Positions 1 through 6,242 of a stretch of 22,737 nt of DNA are shown piece after piece. The stretch's first letter is position 1. Each line of letters opens with the position of its first letter. This stretch comes from an uncultured Sporolactobacillus sp. (GTDB lineage: Bacteria > Bacillota > Bacilli > Bacillales > Sporolactobacillaceae), in NCBI GenBank assembly GCA_900543345.1, contig UQRJ01000009.1:1-22737 (forward strand), given 5' to 3'. A model generated the notes under the pieces. The model ran no database searches. It was not told where the DNA came from and worked only from the letters and a program-made list of their open reading frames with translations. The position numbers were made by a program, and so were the translations under genes.

Positions 1-2
1 GA

Positions 3-83
3 TCCGTACGTACGGTGGTAGGAGAGGACGGAGAAATTATCTCCTCCTACTCGATTGAAATCCGTCGCCTGTACATAGACTGA
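3..83 (+). CDS. 3' end of an unidentified gene (partial)
   Basis: An open frame enters from the left edge and ends at TGA 81-83. The last 26 residues read as ordinary protein, with a GEDGEII turn followed by an alternating hydrophobic/charged stretch ending RRLYID. The next gene's ribosome binding site lies only 7 bases after the stop, which suggests the two genes are co-transcribed. There is too little sequence to assign a family, and the frame could be open by chance. By synteny with B. subtilis the upstream neighbour might be a yjaU-type gene, but nothing in the sequence shows this. Confidence 0.4.
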   Translation, partial: SVRTVVGEDGEIISSYSIEIRRLYID

Positions 84-106
84 TGGTAAAGGGGAGGAGA
101 CGGCAA

Positions 107-697
107 ATGGACCGAGCCGTAATTTTCGGGGGACTGTCGCCTTTCGGCTTCGTACTGACCAATGCGTTACTTGCCAATGGCTATGGAGTGACGTCGCTGA
201 GTTCGGCGACGTCGGTCGGGGAGCGAAAGCAGGAAGAAGAGCGGGAAATGTACGTCGGAAGGAATGCTTTTTTTCACGCGTCGGACGCGTCGGATGCGCT
301 TGCCGGCGACGCCTTTTTTTTTGCAGACACTCGGTCGCCGCTGCAGCGGAAGATCCTGCATCTTGTGCGTTCACATCCGGCTGTCTGCCGTGCCGACGTC
401 TTGCTTTTTTGGCCGGCGGGCGCCGTGCGGAAGACGGGAGATGACGACGAATTTGTCCGTGCGTTTGTAACGCGCCGGACGTCGGGGCACCAGGTGCGGA
501 CGATTGTTTTACGTACGGACGATGCTGCCGTGAAGAACCGGAAAGTCTGGGGAAAAACGGCACAACTGGCGGTGGAACTGATCCGTGCCGAAGTGAAGGG
601 CAGTCAAACGATTCACTATTTTTCCGGCCTGAAACCGGGGTCGGCGCGCAACCGGGCATTGCGACAGCTTCTGGGCGAACGGATCGACTGGTTATAA
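107..697 (+). CDS. Short Rossmann-like protein in the yjaV position
   Basis: The 196-residue product starts MDRAVIFGGLSPFG. This is a beta strand plus a glycine-rich turn (G8, G9, G14) typical of NAD(P)-binding Rossmann folds of the epimerase/short-chain dehydrogenase type. No YxxxK catalytic pair is evident and the protein is shorter than a full SDR or epimerase, so an enzymatic role cannot be claimed. ATG 107 is preferred because GGGGAGGAG at 91-99 sits 7 bases upstream; the in-frame ATG at 83 overlaps the previous stop and has no Shine-Dalgarno. Poly-T runs at 269-274 and 313-320 lie inside the gene. Its place upstream of fabH corresponds to B. subtilis yjaV, but that identification rests on position and the N-terminal motif only. 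Confidence 0.6.
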   Translation: MDRAVIFGGLSPFGFVLTNALLANGYGVTSLSSATSVGERKQEEEREMYVGRNAFFHASDASDALAGDAFFFADTRSPLQRKILHLVRSHPAVCRADVLLFWPAGAVRKTGDDDEFVRAFVTRRTSGHQVRTIVLRTDDAAVKNRKVWGKTAQLAVELIRAEVKGSQTIHYFSGLKPGSARNRALRQLLGERIDWL

Positions 698-712
698 CGT
701 CGATCTTGCCGC

Positions 713-734
713 AAAAAAAAAGACCGCAACGGTC
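713..734 (-). terminator. Intrinsic terminator of the YppG-like gene
   Basis: Read on the minus strand, GACCG-TTG-CGGTC (722-734) is a 5-bp stem with a 3-nt loop, followed by nine Ts (713-721). It begins 17 bases beyond the stop of the reverse-strand gene at 752. There is no T-run on the plus strand, so it acts only in the minus direction. Confidence 0.75.
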
Positions 735-751
735 CGGCTGACGTAAACCAG

Positions 752-1039
752 TTACGGCCTTTTGAAAAACTTCAGCAACGGCGACAGTTGTTTGATTGCC
801 GGAGCGGTCTGTTGCAGTACATTGACGAATTGCGTCGCGCTGCTCATCATTTTTGCAAAATCAATTTGTCCGTTCTGATCCATAAAGGGTTTCAGCAGTT
901 GTGGCCGCGGCGGCGGACTCTGAACGCCGTATCCCTGCGGCGGCCCATATGGATTTTGCGGTGGAGCGGATTGCCCGAACATCAGATAGGTAAACGGGTC
1001 ATAGAGGCTGTCCTTGGGATTCGGTCTGGGATTCACCAT
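752..1039 (-). CDS. YppG-like protein, Pro/Gln-rich with conserved C-terminal helix region
   Basis: The 95-residue product has two parts. Residues 1-50 are rich in Pro, Gln, Gly and Asn (PNPYGPPQGYG-like). Residues ~50-95 carry an F-M-D-x-N-G-x-I-D-F pattern followed by an amphipathic helix and end FFKRP. This matches the YppG-like family of small, often sporulation-associated Bacillales proteins, recognised by pattern rather than by search. ATG 1039 has a good ribosome binding site (AAGGAGGAAAT on the minus strand). A TATAAT lies at 1085-1090 on the same strand but has no convincing -35. The gene sits alone, opposite its neighbours, where B. subtilis has med, comZ and yjzB; no comZ-like gene is visible. 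Function unknown; a coat or forespore role is a guess. Confidence 0.7.
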   Translation of the reverse strand: MVNPRPNPKDSLYDPFTYLMFGQSAPPQNPYGPPQGYGVQSPPPRPQLLKPFMDQNGQIDFAKMMSSATQFVNVLQQTAPAIKQLSPLLKFFKRP

Positions 1040-1199
1040 CGTTATTTCCTCCTTCTGACAATGGTTTGGCGTGTGAGCGCCGATATTATATCCTATTCCG
1101 GGCGTACCGACGGGTGATGTTCATATGCCCCCGGGCGAGGGCACTTTTTCCGCCGTTTTTGGGCCGAGTCTGTTTGTCGGTTGCTTTTTGATGTATGAT

Positions 1200-1218
1200 A
1201 TTATTACCTAGTCATTAT
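1200..1218 (+). promoter_or_regulatory. Probable FapR operator upstream of fabH
   Basis: ATTATTACCTAGTCATTAT is an imperfect dyad, 52 to 34 bases before the fabH start. It closely resembles the FapR box as I remember it (TTAGTACCTAGTCTTAA type), with the TACCTAGTC core intact. FapR represses fatty acid and phospholipid genes in Bacillales until malonyl-CoA or malonyl-ACP relieves it. A -10-like TATTAT overlaps the left end of the box, consistent with repression by blocking polymerase, although no good -35 is seen at the ideal spacing. The fapR gene itself is not in the window. Confidence 0.7.
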
Positions 1219-1251
1219 AGATACTGTTAAGATCTGAGAGGAGAATTGCGG

Positions 1252-2187
1252 ATGTCCGCAGGAATTCTTGGAATGGGGAAGTATGTCCCCGAACGTGTGC
1301 TGACAAATTTTGATCTTGAGAAAATGATGGATACATCGGATGAGTGGATACGGACGCGAACCGGTATCCGGCAGCGGCGCATTGCCGATGATGCGACTGA
1401 TACCTCGGATATGGCTTATGCGGCGGCAAAACAGGCAATTCATCATGCGGGATTGACGGCAAACGACATCGATCTGATTCTTGTAGCTACTGTGACGCCC
1501 GATCAGCCGTTCCCGTCGGTTGCTTGCATGCTGCAGGACCGGCTGGGCGCTCGACGAATCCCGGCGATGGACATCAGTGCCGCCTGTTCCGGATTCATCT
1601 ATGGGGCCGTAACGGCCAAACAATTCATTGAGAGCGGTACGTATCGGCATGTCCTGGTAGTCGGTGTGGAAAAATTATCGAAAATCACCAATTGGGATGA
1701 TCGCTCGACCGCCGTCCTGTTCGGCGACGCCGCGGCAGCGGCTGTTTTCGGCCAGGTATCGCCCGGACGCGGCATTCTGTCGTTTGATATCGGCGCGGAT
1801 GGCAGCGGTGGTAAAAATTTGTATCAGGAAGGCCGATTCCTTAAAATGAACGGAAGGGAAGTCTTTAAGTTCGCCGTTCGCCAGATGGGTCAGTCGGCGG
1901 TCGATGTCGTCGAAAAAGCGGGATTGAAAAAAGAAGACATCGATTATCTGATTCCTCATCAGGCGAACATCCGTATAATGGAAGCTTCCCGTGAACGCTT
2001 GGATATTCCGGAAGAAAAAATGATTCAAACGATTCAAAAATACGGCAATACGTCGTCTTCTTCAATTCCTCTGGCCCTGGCCGACGCTTTAGAGCAAGGC
2101 GAGATTAAAGATGATAATATTATTGTCATGGTCGGTTTCGGCGGAGGTCTGACCTGGGGGGCGCTTACGCTGCGATGGGGCAGATGA
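1252..2187 (+). CDS. fabH: Beta-ketoacyl-ACP synthase III
   Basis: The 311-residue enzyme condenses acyl-CoA primers with malonyl-ACP, the first step of type II fatty acid synthesis; in Bacillales it prefers branched primers. The full catalytic triad is present: Cys112 in DISAACSGF, His236 in IPHQANIRIM and Asn266 in YGNTSSSSIP. The C-terminal glycine-rich GFGGGLTWGA is also intact, and the length is normal. ATG 1252 is chosen because AGGAG (1239-1243) is 8 bases upstream; the in-frame TTG at 1246 would be only 2 bases from it. fabF follows after 49 bases with no terminator between, so the two form an operon under the FapR-like box. Confidence 0.97.
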   Translation: MSAGILGMGKYVPERVLTNFDLEKMMDTSDEWIRTRTGIRQRRIADDATDTSDMAYAAAKQAIHHAGLTANDIDLILVATVTPDQPFPSVACMLQDRLGARRIPAMDISAACSGFIYGAVTAKQFIESGTYRHVLVVGVEKLSKITNWDDRSTAVLFGDAAAAAVFGQVSPGRGILSFDIGADGSGGKNLYQEGRFLKMNGREVFKFAVRQMGQSAVDVVEKAGLKKEDIDYLIPHQANIRIMEASRERLDIPEEKMIQTIQKYGNTSSSSIPLALADALEQGEIKDDNIIVMVGFGGGLTWGALTLRWGR

Positions 2188-2236
2188 TCAATTAAAAAAG
2201 AGAAGACTTTATTATGTGCAAAGGGGAGAAAATGGC

Positions 2237-3472
2237 ATGGCAGGACGAGTCGTGGTTACCGGGATGGGGGCAGTCACACCTCTTGGAAATGATGTTGAAA
2301 CAACTTGGAAACAGGCAATTGCCGGTAAATCCGGCATTGATATTGTAACGCGGGTTAATCCCGACGATTTCCGTTCCAAAGTGGCCGGTGAGGTCAAAAA
2401 TTTCGATCCGCAGAATTATGTCAGCCGTAAAGAAGCCCAGCGAATGGATCGCTTTGCCCAATTCGCCGTTGCGGCGTCGAAGATGGCGGTGGCCGATGCT
2501 CATTATCTGATCGACGATACCAATGCCGAACGAACGGGCGTATGGATCGGTTCGGGGATCGGCGGTATGGAGACGTATGAGAAAGAACTGCGCACGGCCA
2601 TTTCGAAAGGCTACCGTCGGGTCAGTCCGTTTTTTGTCCCGATGATGATTCCCGACATGGCGTCGGGACAAGTGTCGATCCTACTTGGGACAAAAGGCGT
2701 CAGCGGTTGCTCCGTGTCCGCGTGTGCAACGGGGGCGGATTCGATCGGCAACGCTTTTAAAATGATTCAACGCGGCGATGCCGATGCGATTATCTGCGGT
2801 GGTTCGGAGGCGCCTCTGACCAATATGGCGTTTGCCGGATTTGGTTCGGAACGGGCGCTGTCACCTAATCCGGATCCGAAAACCGCATGCCGGCCGTTCG
2901 ATAAGAATCGTGACGGATTTGTCATCGGCGAAGGGGCGGGCATCATTCTGCTTGAATCGCTCGAATCCGCTCTGAAACGCGATGCCCGTATCTATGCGGA
3001 ACTGGTTGGTTATGGCGTAACGAGCGATGCCTATCATGTGACGGCTCCCGATCCGAAAGGCGACGGTGCCGTGCGTGCCATGCGCATGGCCCTTGCGGAC
3101 GCCGGACTCTCGGCCGACCGGGTCAACTACATCAATGCTCATGGAACGAGTACGGCGGCTAATGATGCAACTGAAACGAAAGCAATCAAACAAGTTTTTG
3201 GGGACCCACGGCATATCGCGATCAGTTCGACCAAATCGATGACCGGTCATCTGCTTGGGGCTTCCGGCGGCGTAGAAGCAATTTTCGCAATCAAAGCAAT
3301 CACTGACGGCATCGTGCCGCCGACAATTAACTATCATACTCCGGATCCGGCGTGTGATTTGAATTATACGACTGACGGCGCTATTCGTCGGGATATCGAC
3401 ATTTCGATGAGCAACTCGTTCGGATTCGGCGGTCATAACGCGGCCCTCATTTTTAAAAAATATCGAAACTGA
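2237..3472 (+). CDS. fabF: Beta-ketoacyl-ACP synthase II
   Basis: The 411-residue cytosolic elongating condensing enzyme extends acyl-ACP with malonyl-ACP. The Cys-His-His triad is visible: Cys163 in SVSACATGADSI, His302 in INAHGTSTAAND and His338 in STKSMTGHLLGA, with the conserved Lys333. The N-terminal VVVTGMGAVTPLG and C-terminal MSNSFGFGGHNAALIF blocks are complete. ATG 2237 is the start, with GGGGAG (2223-2228) 8 bases upstream; the GTG at 2216 in the same frame lies before this Shine-Dalgarno. It is second gene of the fabH-fabF unit and is followed 20 bases later by a strong terminator. Confidence 0.97.
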   Translation: MAGRVVVTGMGAVTPLGNDVETTWKQAIAGKSGIDIVTRVNPDDFRSKVAGEVKNFDPQNYVSRKEAQRMDRFAQFAVAASKMAVADAHYLIDDTNAERTGVWIGSGIGGMETYEKELRTAISKGYRRVSPFFVPMMIPDMASGQVSILLGTKGVSGCSVSACATGADSIGNAFKMIQRGDADAIICGGSEAPLTNMAFAGFGSERALSPNPDPKTACRPFDKNRDGFVIGEGAGIILLESLESALKRDARIYAELVGYGVTSDAYHVTAPDPKGDGAVRAMRMALADAGLSADRVNYINAHGTSTAANDATETKAIKQVFGDPRHIAISSTKSMTGHLLGASGGVEAIFAIKAITDGIVPPTINYHTPDPACDLNYTTDGAIRRDIDISMSNSFGFGGHNAALIFKKYRN

Positions 3473-3492
3473 TTGCTGTGAGCGGTGAGAAG

Positions 3493-3519
3493 CGTCCGGA
3501 ATGATCCGGACGTTTTTTT
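3493..3519 (+). terminator. Intrinsic terminator of fabH-fabF
   Basis: An 8-bp GC-rich stem, CGTCCGGA / TCCGGACG (3493-3500 and 3505-3512), with a 4-nt ATGA loop, is followed directly by seven Ts (3513-3519). It closes the fab operon and separates it from yjbA. Confidence 0.92.
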
Positions 3520-3649
3520 CTGCCCGCATGCTTGCCTGCCAGAGAAAAGTTGGGACAACGGGAAAACATTTCCGAATACACGGCCGATGGAATATTTTCG
3601 CAGAATGATGACCATAATGGTTGCAAATCAAAAAAAGGGGACGAATTTC

Positions 3650-4396
3650 ATGGAGGTCGTCAATGATGTATGGGTCAATTGGTTTGAAGGCGAAGAGAAC
3701 GGCTATAACGTTTGCGAATTCTATGAATGGCGCAAACACGACTTTATCGAGTTGCTCGATCAGGTACCGTTGATCAAAGTTACCGAAACGCTCTTCGACT
3801 ATATCGAAAATGACCTGCGGGATCTTCCTGAAGAACTTTTAAACGACGTCCGCAATCAAAGTGTGATCTGCAAGAACAATCGGCGTGAGACGATTGAGTA
3901 CTGCTTTATCGCCAGCGACGGACGGCGCTGCATTGCGGCCGATACACTCGGTTATGCCGTCCCGCTTCGAAAAAGCCGGCTGATTTCCAGACAGGAAGAA
4001 ACCGTTCTTGGGAGAGTGGAAAAAATGCCGGCGAAAAACTATCCGATCCCTTTTGGCAGTGGGCCGAAGGAATACCATATGCTATCGCTCAGTCCCGAAA
4101 TGATGATCGGCTTGACCAGGCGAGAACGCCAGCTGAAGCAGATCCTGTTTATGGCACTCGATCAATTGCACACGACGGGCAGCACCGAAGAAACGCGGTA
4201 CTGGTTCACCGAGTGGTATCCGACCCGCTATGAGGAAAGCCGGATGATGGACGGGGATGAAGCGTTCAGAGAACTAGTGGCGGGTCTGAAGCAAGGGTGG
4301 TCAACGCGGCACAGCGATTTGTGCGAACGAATGATCAAGGGACAATCTTATTTTGAAAAACTATGGAATCTTGAACAAGGAACGAAAGTACAATAA
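3650..4396 (+). CDS. yjbA: YjbA family protein (UPF0736)
   Basis: The 248-residue protein belongs to a conserved family of unknown function. It matches B. subtilis YjbA as I remember it across several blocks: VNDVWVNWFEGEENGYNVC, FDYIENDLRDLPEELL, the KEYHMLSLSPE block and RRERQLKQILFMALDQL, ending in FFEKLW-type residues (here YFEKLW). No membrane segment, signal peptide or catalytic motif is visible. ATG 3650 is chosen for AAAGGGG (3634-3640) 9 bases upstream and for agreement with family length. The same frame is open back to 3485, but that part overlaps the fabF terminator and is not coding. The 130 bases between terminator and start hold no other gene. Confidence 0.9.
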   Translation: MEVVNDVWVNWFEGEENGYNVCEFYEWRKHDFIELLDQVPLIKVTETLFDYIENDLRDLPEELLNDVRNQSVICKNNRRETIEYCFIASDGRRCIAADTLGYAVPLRKSRLISRQEETVLGRVEKMPAKNYPIPFGSGPKEYHMLSLSPEMMIGLTRRERQLKQILFMALDQLHTTGSTEETRYWFTEWYPTRYEESRMMDGDEAFRELVAGLKQGWSTRHSDLCERMIKGQSYFEKLWNLEQGTKVQ

Positions 4397-4397
4397 A

Positions 4398-4507
4398 AAG
4401 ATCCGGGATGGTCAGCCGCGTCGTGGTGTGAACCCCAGAAGTTGGATTTTGTCGTCCAATTTCTGAGGATCAGTTCATCGATGCGGTTCGAATCCCGGAT
4501 CTTCTTT
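4398..4507. terminator. Large bidirectional hairpin between convergent yjbA and trpS
   Basis: Four nested stems pair across ~106 bases. (1) AAGATCCGGGAT 4398-4409 with 4492-4503, 12 bp perfect. (2) CCGCGTCG 4416-4423 with CGATGCGG 4479-4486, one G-U. (3) TGAAC 4429-4433 with GTTCA 4473-4477. (4) CAGAAGTTGGA 4436-4446 with TCCAATTTCTG 4455-4465, one G-U, 8-nt loop. Plus-strand transcripts end in TCTTCTTTT. Minus-strand transcripts end in ATCTTTTTATT. It therefore can terminate both yjbA and trpS. It is far longer than an ordinary terminator and might alternatively encode a structured small RNA. Confidence 0.75.
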
Positions 4508-4510
4508 TAG

Positions 4511-5503
4511 TTACGGCCTGTTTTTTCTGCCGATGCCGAGCGCGTTTTCCGCCGCTTTCAATGTTTTGCGCGCGATAGCATAAGCTCGCCTCGCCCCTTC
4601 GTCGAGAATCTTGTCGAGTTCGGGCGACTGCTGAATGTCGTCGAAACGCCGGCGAATCGGCTTCAGCACTCGGACGACGGCCTCGGCAACGTCGGTTTTG
4701 AGCGCTCCGTATCCTTTTCCTCGGTAAGCCGCTTCGAGTTCGGCAATCGATCGTCCCGAACAGATCGAGAAGATGTCGAGCAGATTGGAAATGCCCGGTT
4801 TGTGCTGCCGATCATAGCGAATCACCGCTTCGTTGTCGGTTACGGCACTCTTGATTTTTTTCACGATGTCTTTTTCCGAATCGAGAATAAACACCGTTGC
4901 CTTTTGATTTTGGTCCGATTTACTCATTTTTTTCCTCGGTTCGGCAAGCGACATGATCCGAGCGCCGACCGGCGGAATATAAGCTTCCGGGATGGTGAAT
5001 ACTTCTCCGTACTTTTTATTGAAACGCTCGGCGAGATCGCGTGTTAATTCAAGGTGCTGCCGTTGATCGGCGCCGACCGGAACCAGCTGGGCATGATAGA
5101 GCAGAATATCGGCGGCCATCAGCGGCGGGTAAGTCAATAACCCGGCGGGGATCGCCCGCTGATTCTTTGATTTGTCTTTGAACTGCGTCATCCGCTCCAG
5201 CTCGCCGAGATAGCTCGTGCATTGCATGATCCAGCCGAGCTGAGCATGGCAGGGCACCTCGGACTGTATAAATAGGATCGAGTGCTGCGGATCGATGCCC
5301 ATCGCTAGATAAAGTGCGGCGAGATTGCGGATGTTTTTTCTGATGATTTCCGGATTCTGCGGCAGCGTAATCGCGTGTTCGTCGACGATGCAATAGATGC
5401 ACGCGTTATCTTTCTGCAAGGCAACGAAATTTTTCATCGCGCCGAGATAATTGCCGAGAGTCGGGATCGATGTCGGTTGCACACCGGAAAAAATTCTTGC
5501 CAT
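4511..5503 (-). CDS. trpS: Tryptophanyl-tRNA synthetase
   Basis: The 330-residue class I aminoacyl-tRNA synthetase charges tRNA-Trp with tryptophan in the cytosol. The HIGH-equivalent TLGNYLG is at residues 15-21 and KMSKS at 192-196. The tryptophan-pocket blocks MAADILLY and VPVGADQRQHLELTRD are intact, and length is normal. ATG 5503 has AAGGAGGAAG immediately upstream; the same frame extends upstream without a better signal. It lies 81 bases downstream of the DUF3899 gene in the same direction. B. subtilis trpS is preceded by a T-box leader, but the 81 bases here are too short and no T-box sequence (TGGNACCGCG) was seen, nor in the 160 bases before the DUF3899 gene. Confidence 0.96.
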   Translation of the reverse strand: MARIFSGVQPTSIPTLGNYLGAMKNFVALQKDNACIYCIVDEHAITLPQNPEIIRKNIRNLAALYLAMGIDPQHSILFIQSEVPCHAQLGWIMQCTSYLGELERMTQFKDKSKNQRAIPAGLLTYPPLMAADILLYHAQLVPVGADQRQHLELTRDLAERFNKKYGEVFTIPEAYIPPVGARIMSLAEPRKKMSKSDQNQKATVFILDSEKDIVKKIKSAVTDNEAVIRYDRQHKPGISNLLDIFSICSGRSIAELEAAYRGKGYGALKTDVAEAVVRVLKPIRRRFDDIQQSPELDKILDEGARRAYAIARKTLKAAENALGIGRKNRP

Positions 5504-5584
5504 AATCTTCCTCCTTCTGATGGAAATGGTTATCGTGCGGCAGGGCGCAGGCACGAAAGAGGTTCGAACAGGAGCAGCCGATCG

Positions 5585-5974
5585 TTAAAGGAAACAAGCG
5601 AAGATCAGCGAACTGATAAAAAAAAGCAGGCTCACGCCGATCAACGGCCCCGTCAATGGCCATCGCTCCCCATGATGTGTCTTGTATTCGGCCATTGGTG
5701 CCTCGGCCTCGTTTTCACCTAACCGGCGTTGGCGGACGGATCGGGAAAAGCGTCTGAAACTATAGACGATGCTGTCGAAAAAGCCTCCCTGATAGATAAA
5801 AATGATTAAACCCAGATTAAGAAAGGCCAAGCCGACAGTGCCGATTCCTTCGACGATGGCAAACGGCGAAAAGGGATGTGTTTCGAATAGTTGCCATACG
5901 GCAGCGGCAAGCAGTTCCGCCATTGTCGTGCCGATGGCGTAGAAGCACGTGTTTCTTCGCATTTTTAAGCTCAT
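5585..5974 (-). CDS. DUF3899 small membrane protein
   Basis: The 129-residue protein has three predicted membrane helices (about 11-30, 41-62, 109-128) and a basic loop between helices 2 and 3. The motif YQGGFFDSIVYSFRRF after the second helix is the hallmark I associate with DUF3899 proteins of Bacillales. Function is unknown. ATG 5974 has AGGTGG 5 bases upstream on the minus strand. It lies directly upstream of trpS and probably shares a transcript with it. It is divergent from oppA across ~270 bases of AT-rich DNA. Confidence 0.8.
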   Translation of the reverse strand: MSLKMRRNTCFYAIGTTMAELLAAAVWQLFETHPFSPFAIVEGIGTVGLAFLNLGLIIFIYQGGFFDSIVYSFRRFSRSVRQRRLGENEAEAPMAEYKTHHGERWPLTGPLIGVSLLFFISSLIFACFL

Positions 5975-6151
5975 AAAACCACCTATCCTATCGTAACGGA
6001 AAAAAAAAGGGCCTGCAACACTAACGGAAGTTAATTGTTAAAAATTAGAAGAAAAATTAAAAAAATTGTAAAATAGAACAAATTGATGGCATTTATGAAA
6101 AGGCCATTATCGTTAACGTAAAAAAATAATGCAAAAAAGGCTTAGAACTTG

Positions 6152-6157
6152 TATAAT
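6152..6157 (+). promoter_or_regulatory. Candidate -10 of the opp operon promoter
   Basis: A perfect TATAAT lies 85 bases upstream of the oppA start in an AT-rich stretch (6000-6160). The -35 is poor: TGCAAA at 6130-6135 with 16-bp spacing is the best match. The long leader suggests room for regulation, but no convincing CodY box or riboswitch was recognised. Confidence 0.45.
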
Positions 6158-6242
6158 AGCGGTTGTAGATATTTTCGGTTGTTGCAAAAGCCGGATTTAT
6201 CTGAAAAAGATAATATATATAATTAGGGGAGGTCATTGCTTT

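Noticed and set aside
1..4. The window starts and ends with GATC, suggesting a cloned restriction fragment
   Set aside because: The terminal GATC is part of the Illumina P5 adapter and the first is probably coincidence.
788..1117. 109-codon plus-strand frame opposite the YppG-like gene
   Set aside because: It is the antisense shadow of a gene with a good ribosome binding site, family pattern and terminator on the minus strand.
3485..3649. Open frame extending yjbA upstream by 55 codons
   Set aside because: It runs through the fabF terminator hairpin; the ribosome binding site and homology put the start at 3650.
4485..4495. GGTTCGAATCC resembles a tRNA T-loop, suggesting a tRNA or tRNA fragment before trpS
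   Set aside because: The flanking bases do not form a 5-bp T-stem, no D or anticodon arm fits, and the region is fully explained by the long nested hairpin.
6030..6075. AT-rich sequence before oppA that might be a CodY box
   Set aside because: By eye it does not align well with AATTTTCWGAAAATT, so no site is claimed.
6129..6242. Open frame extending oppA upstream by 38 codons
   Set aside because: It overlaps the TATAAT promoter element, and the signal peptide with lipobox begins at ATG 6243.
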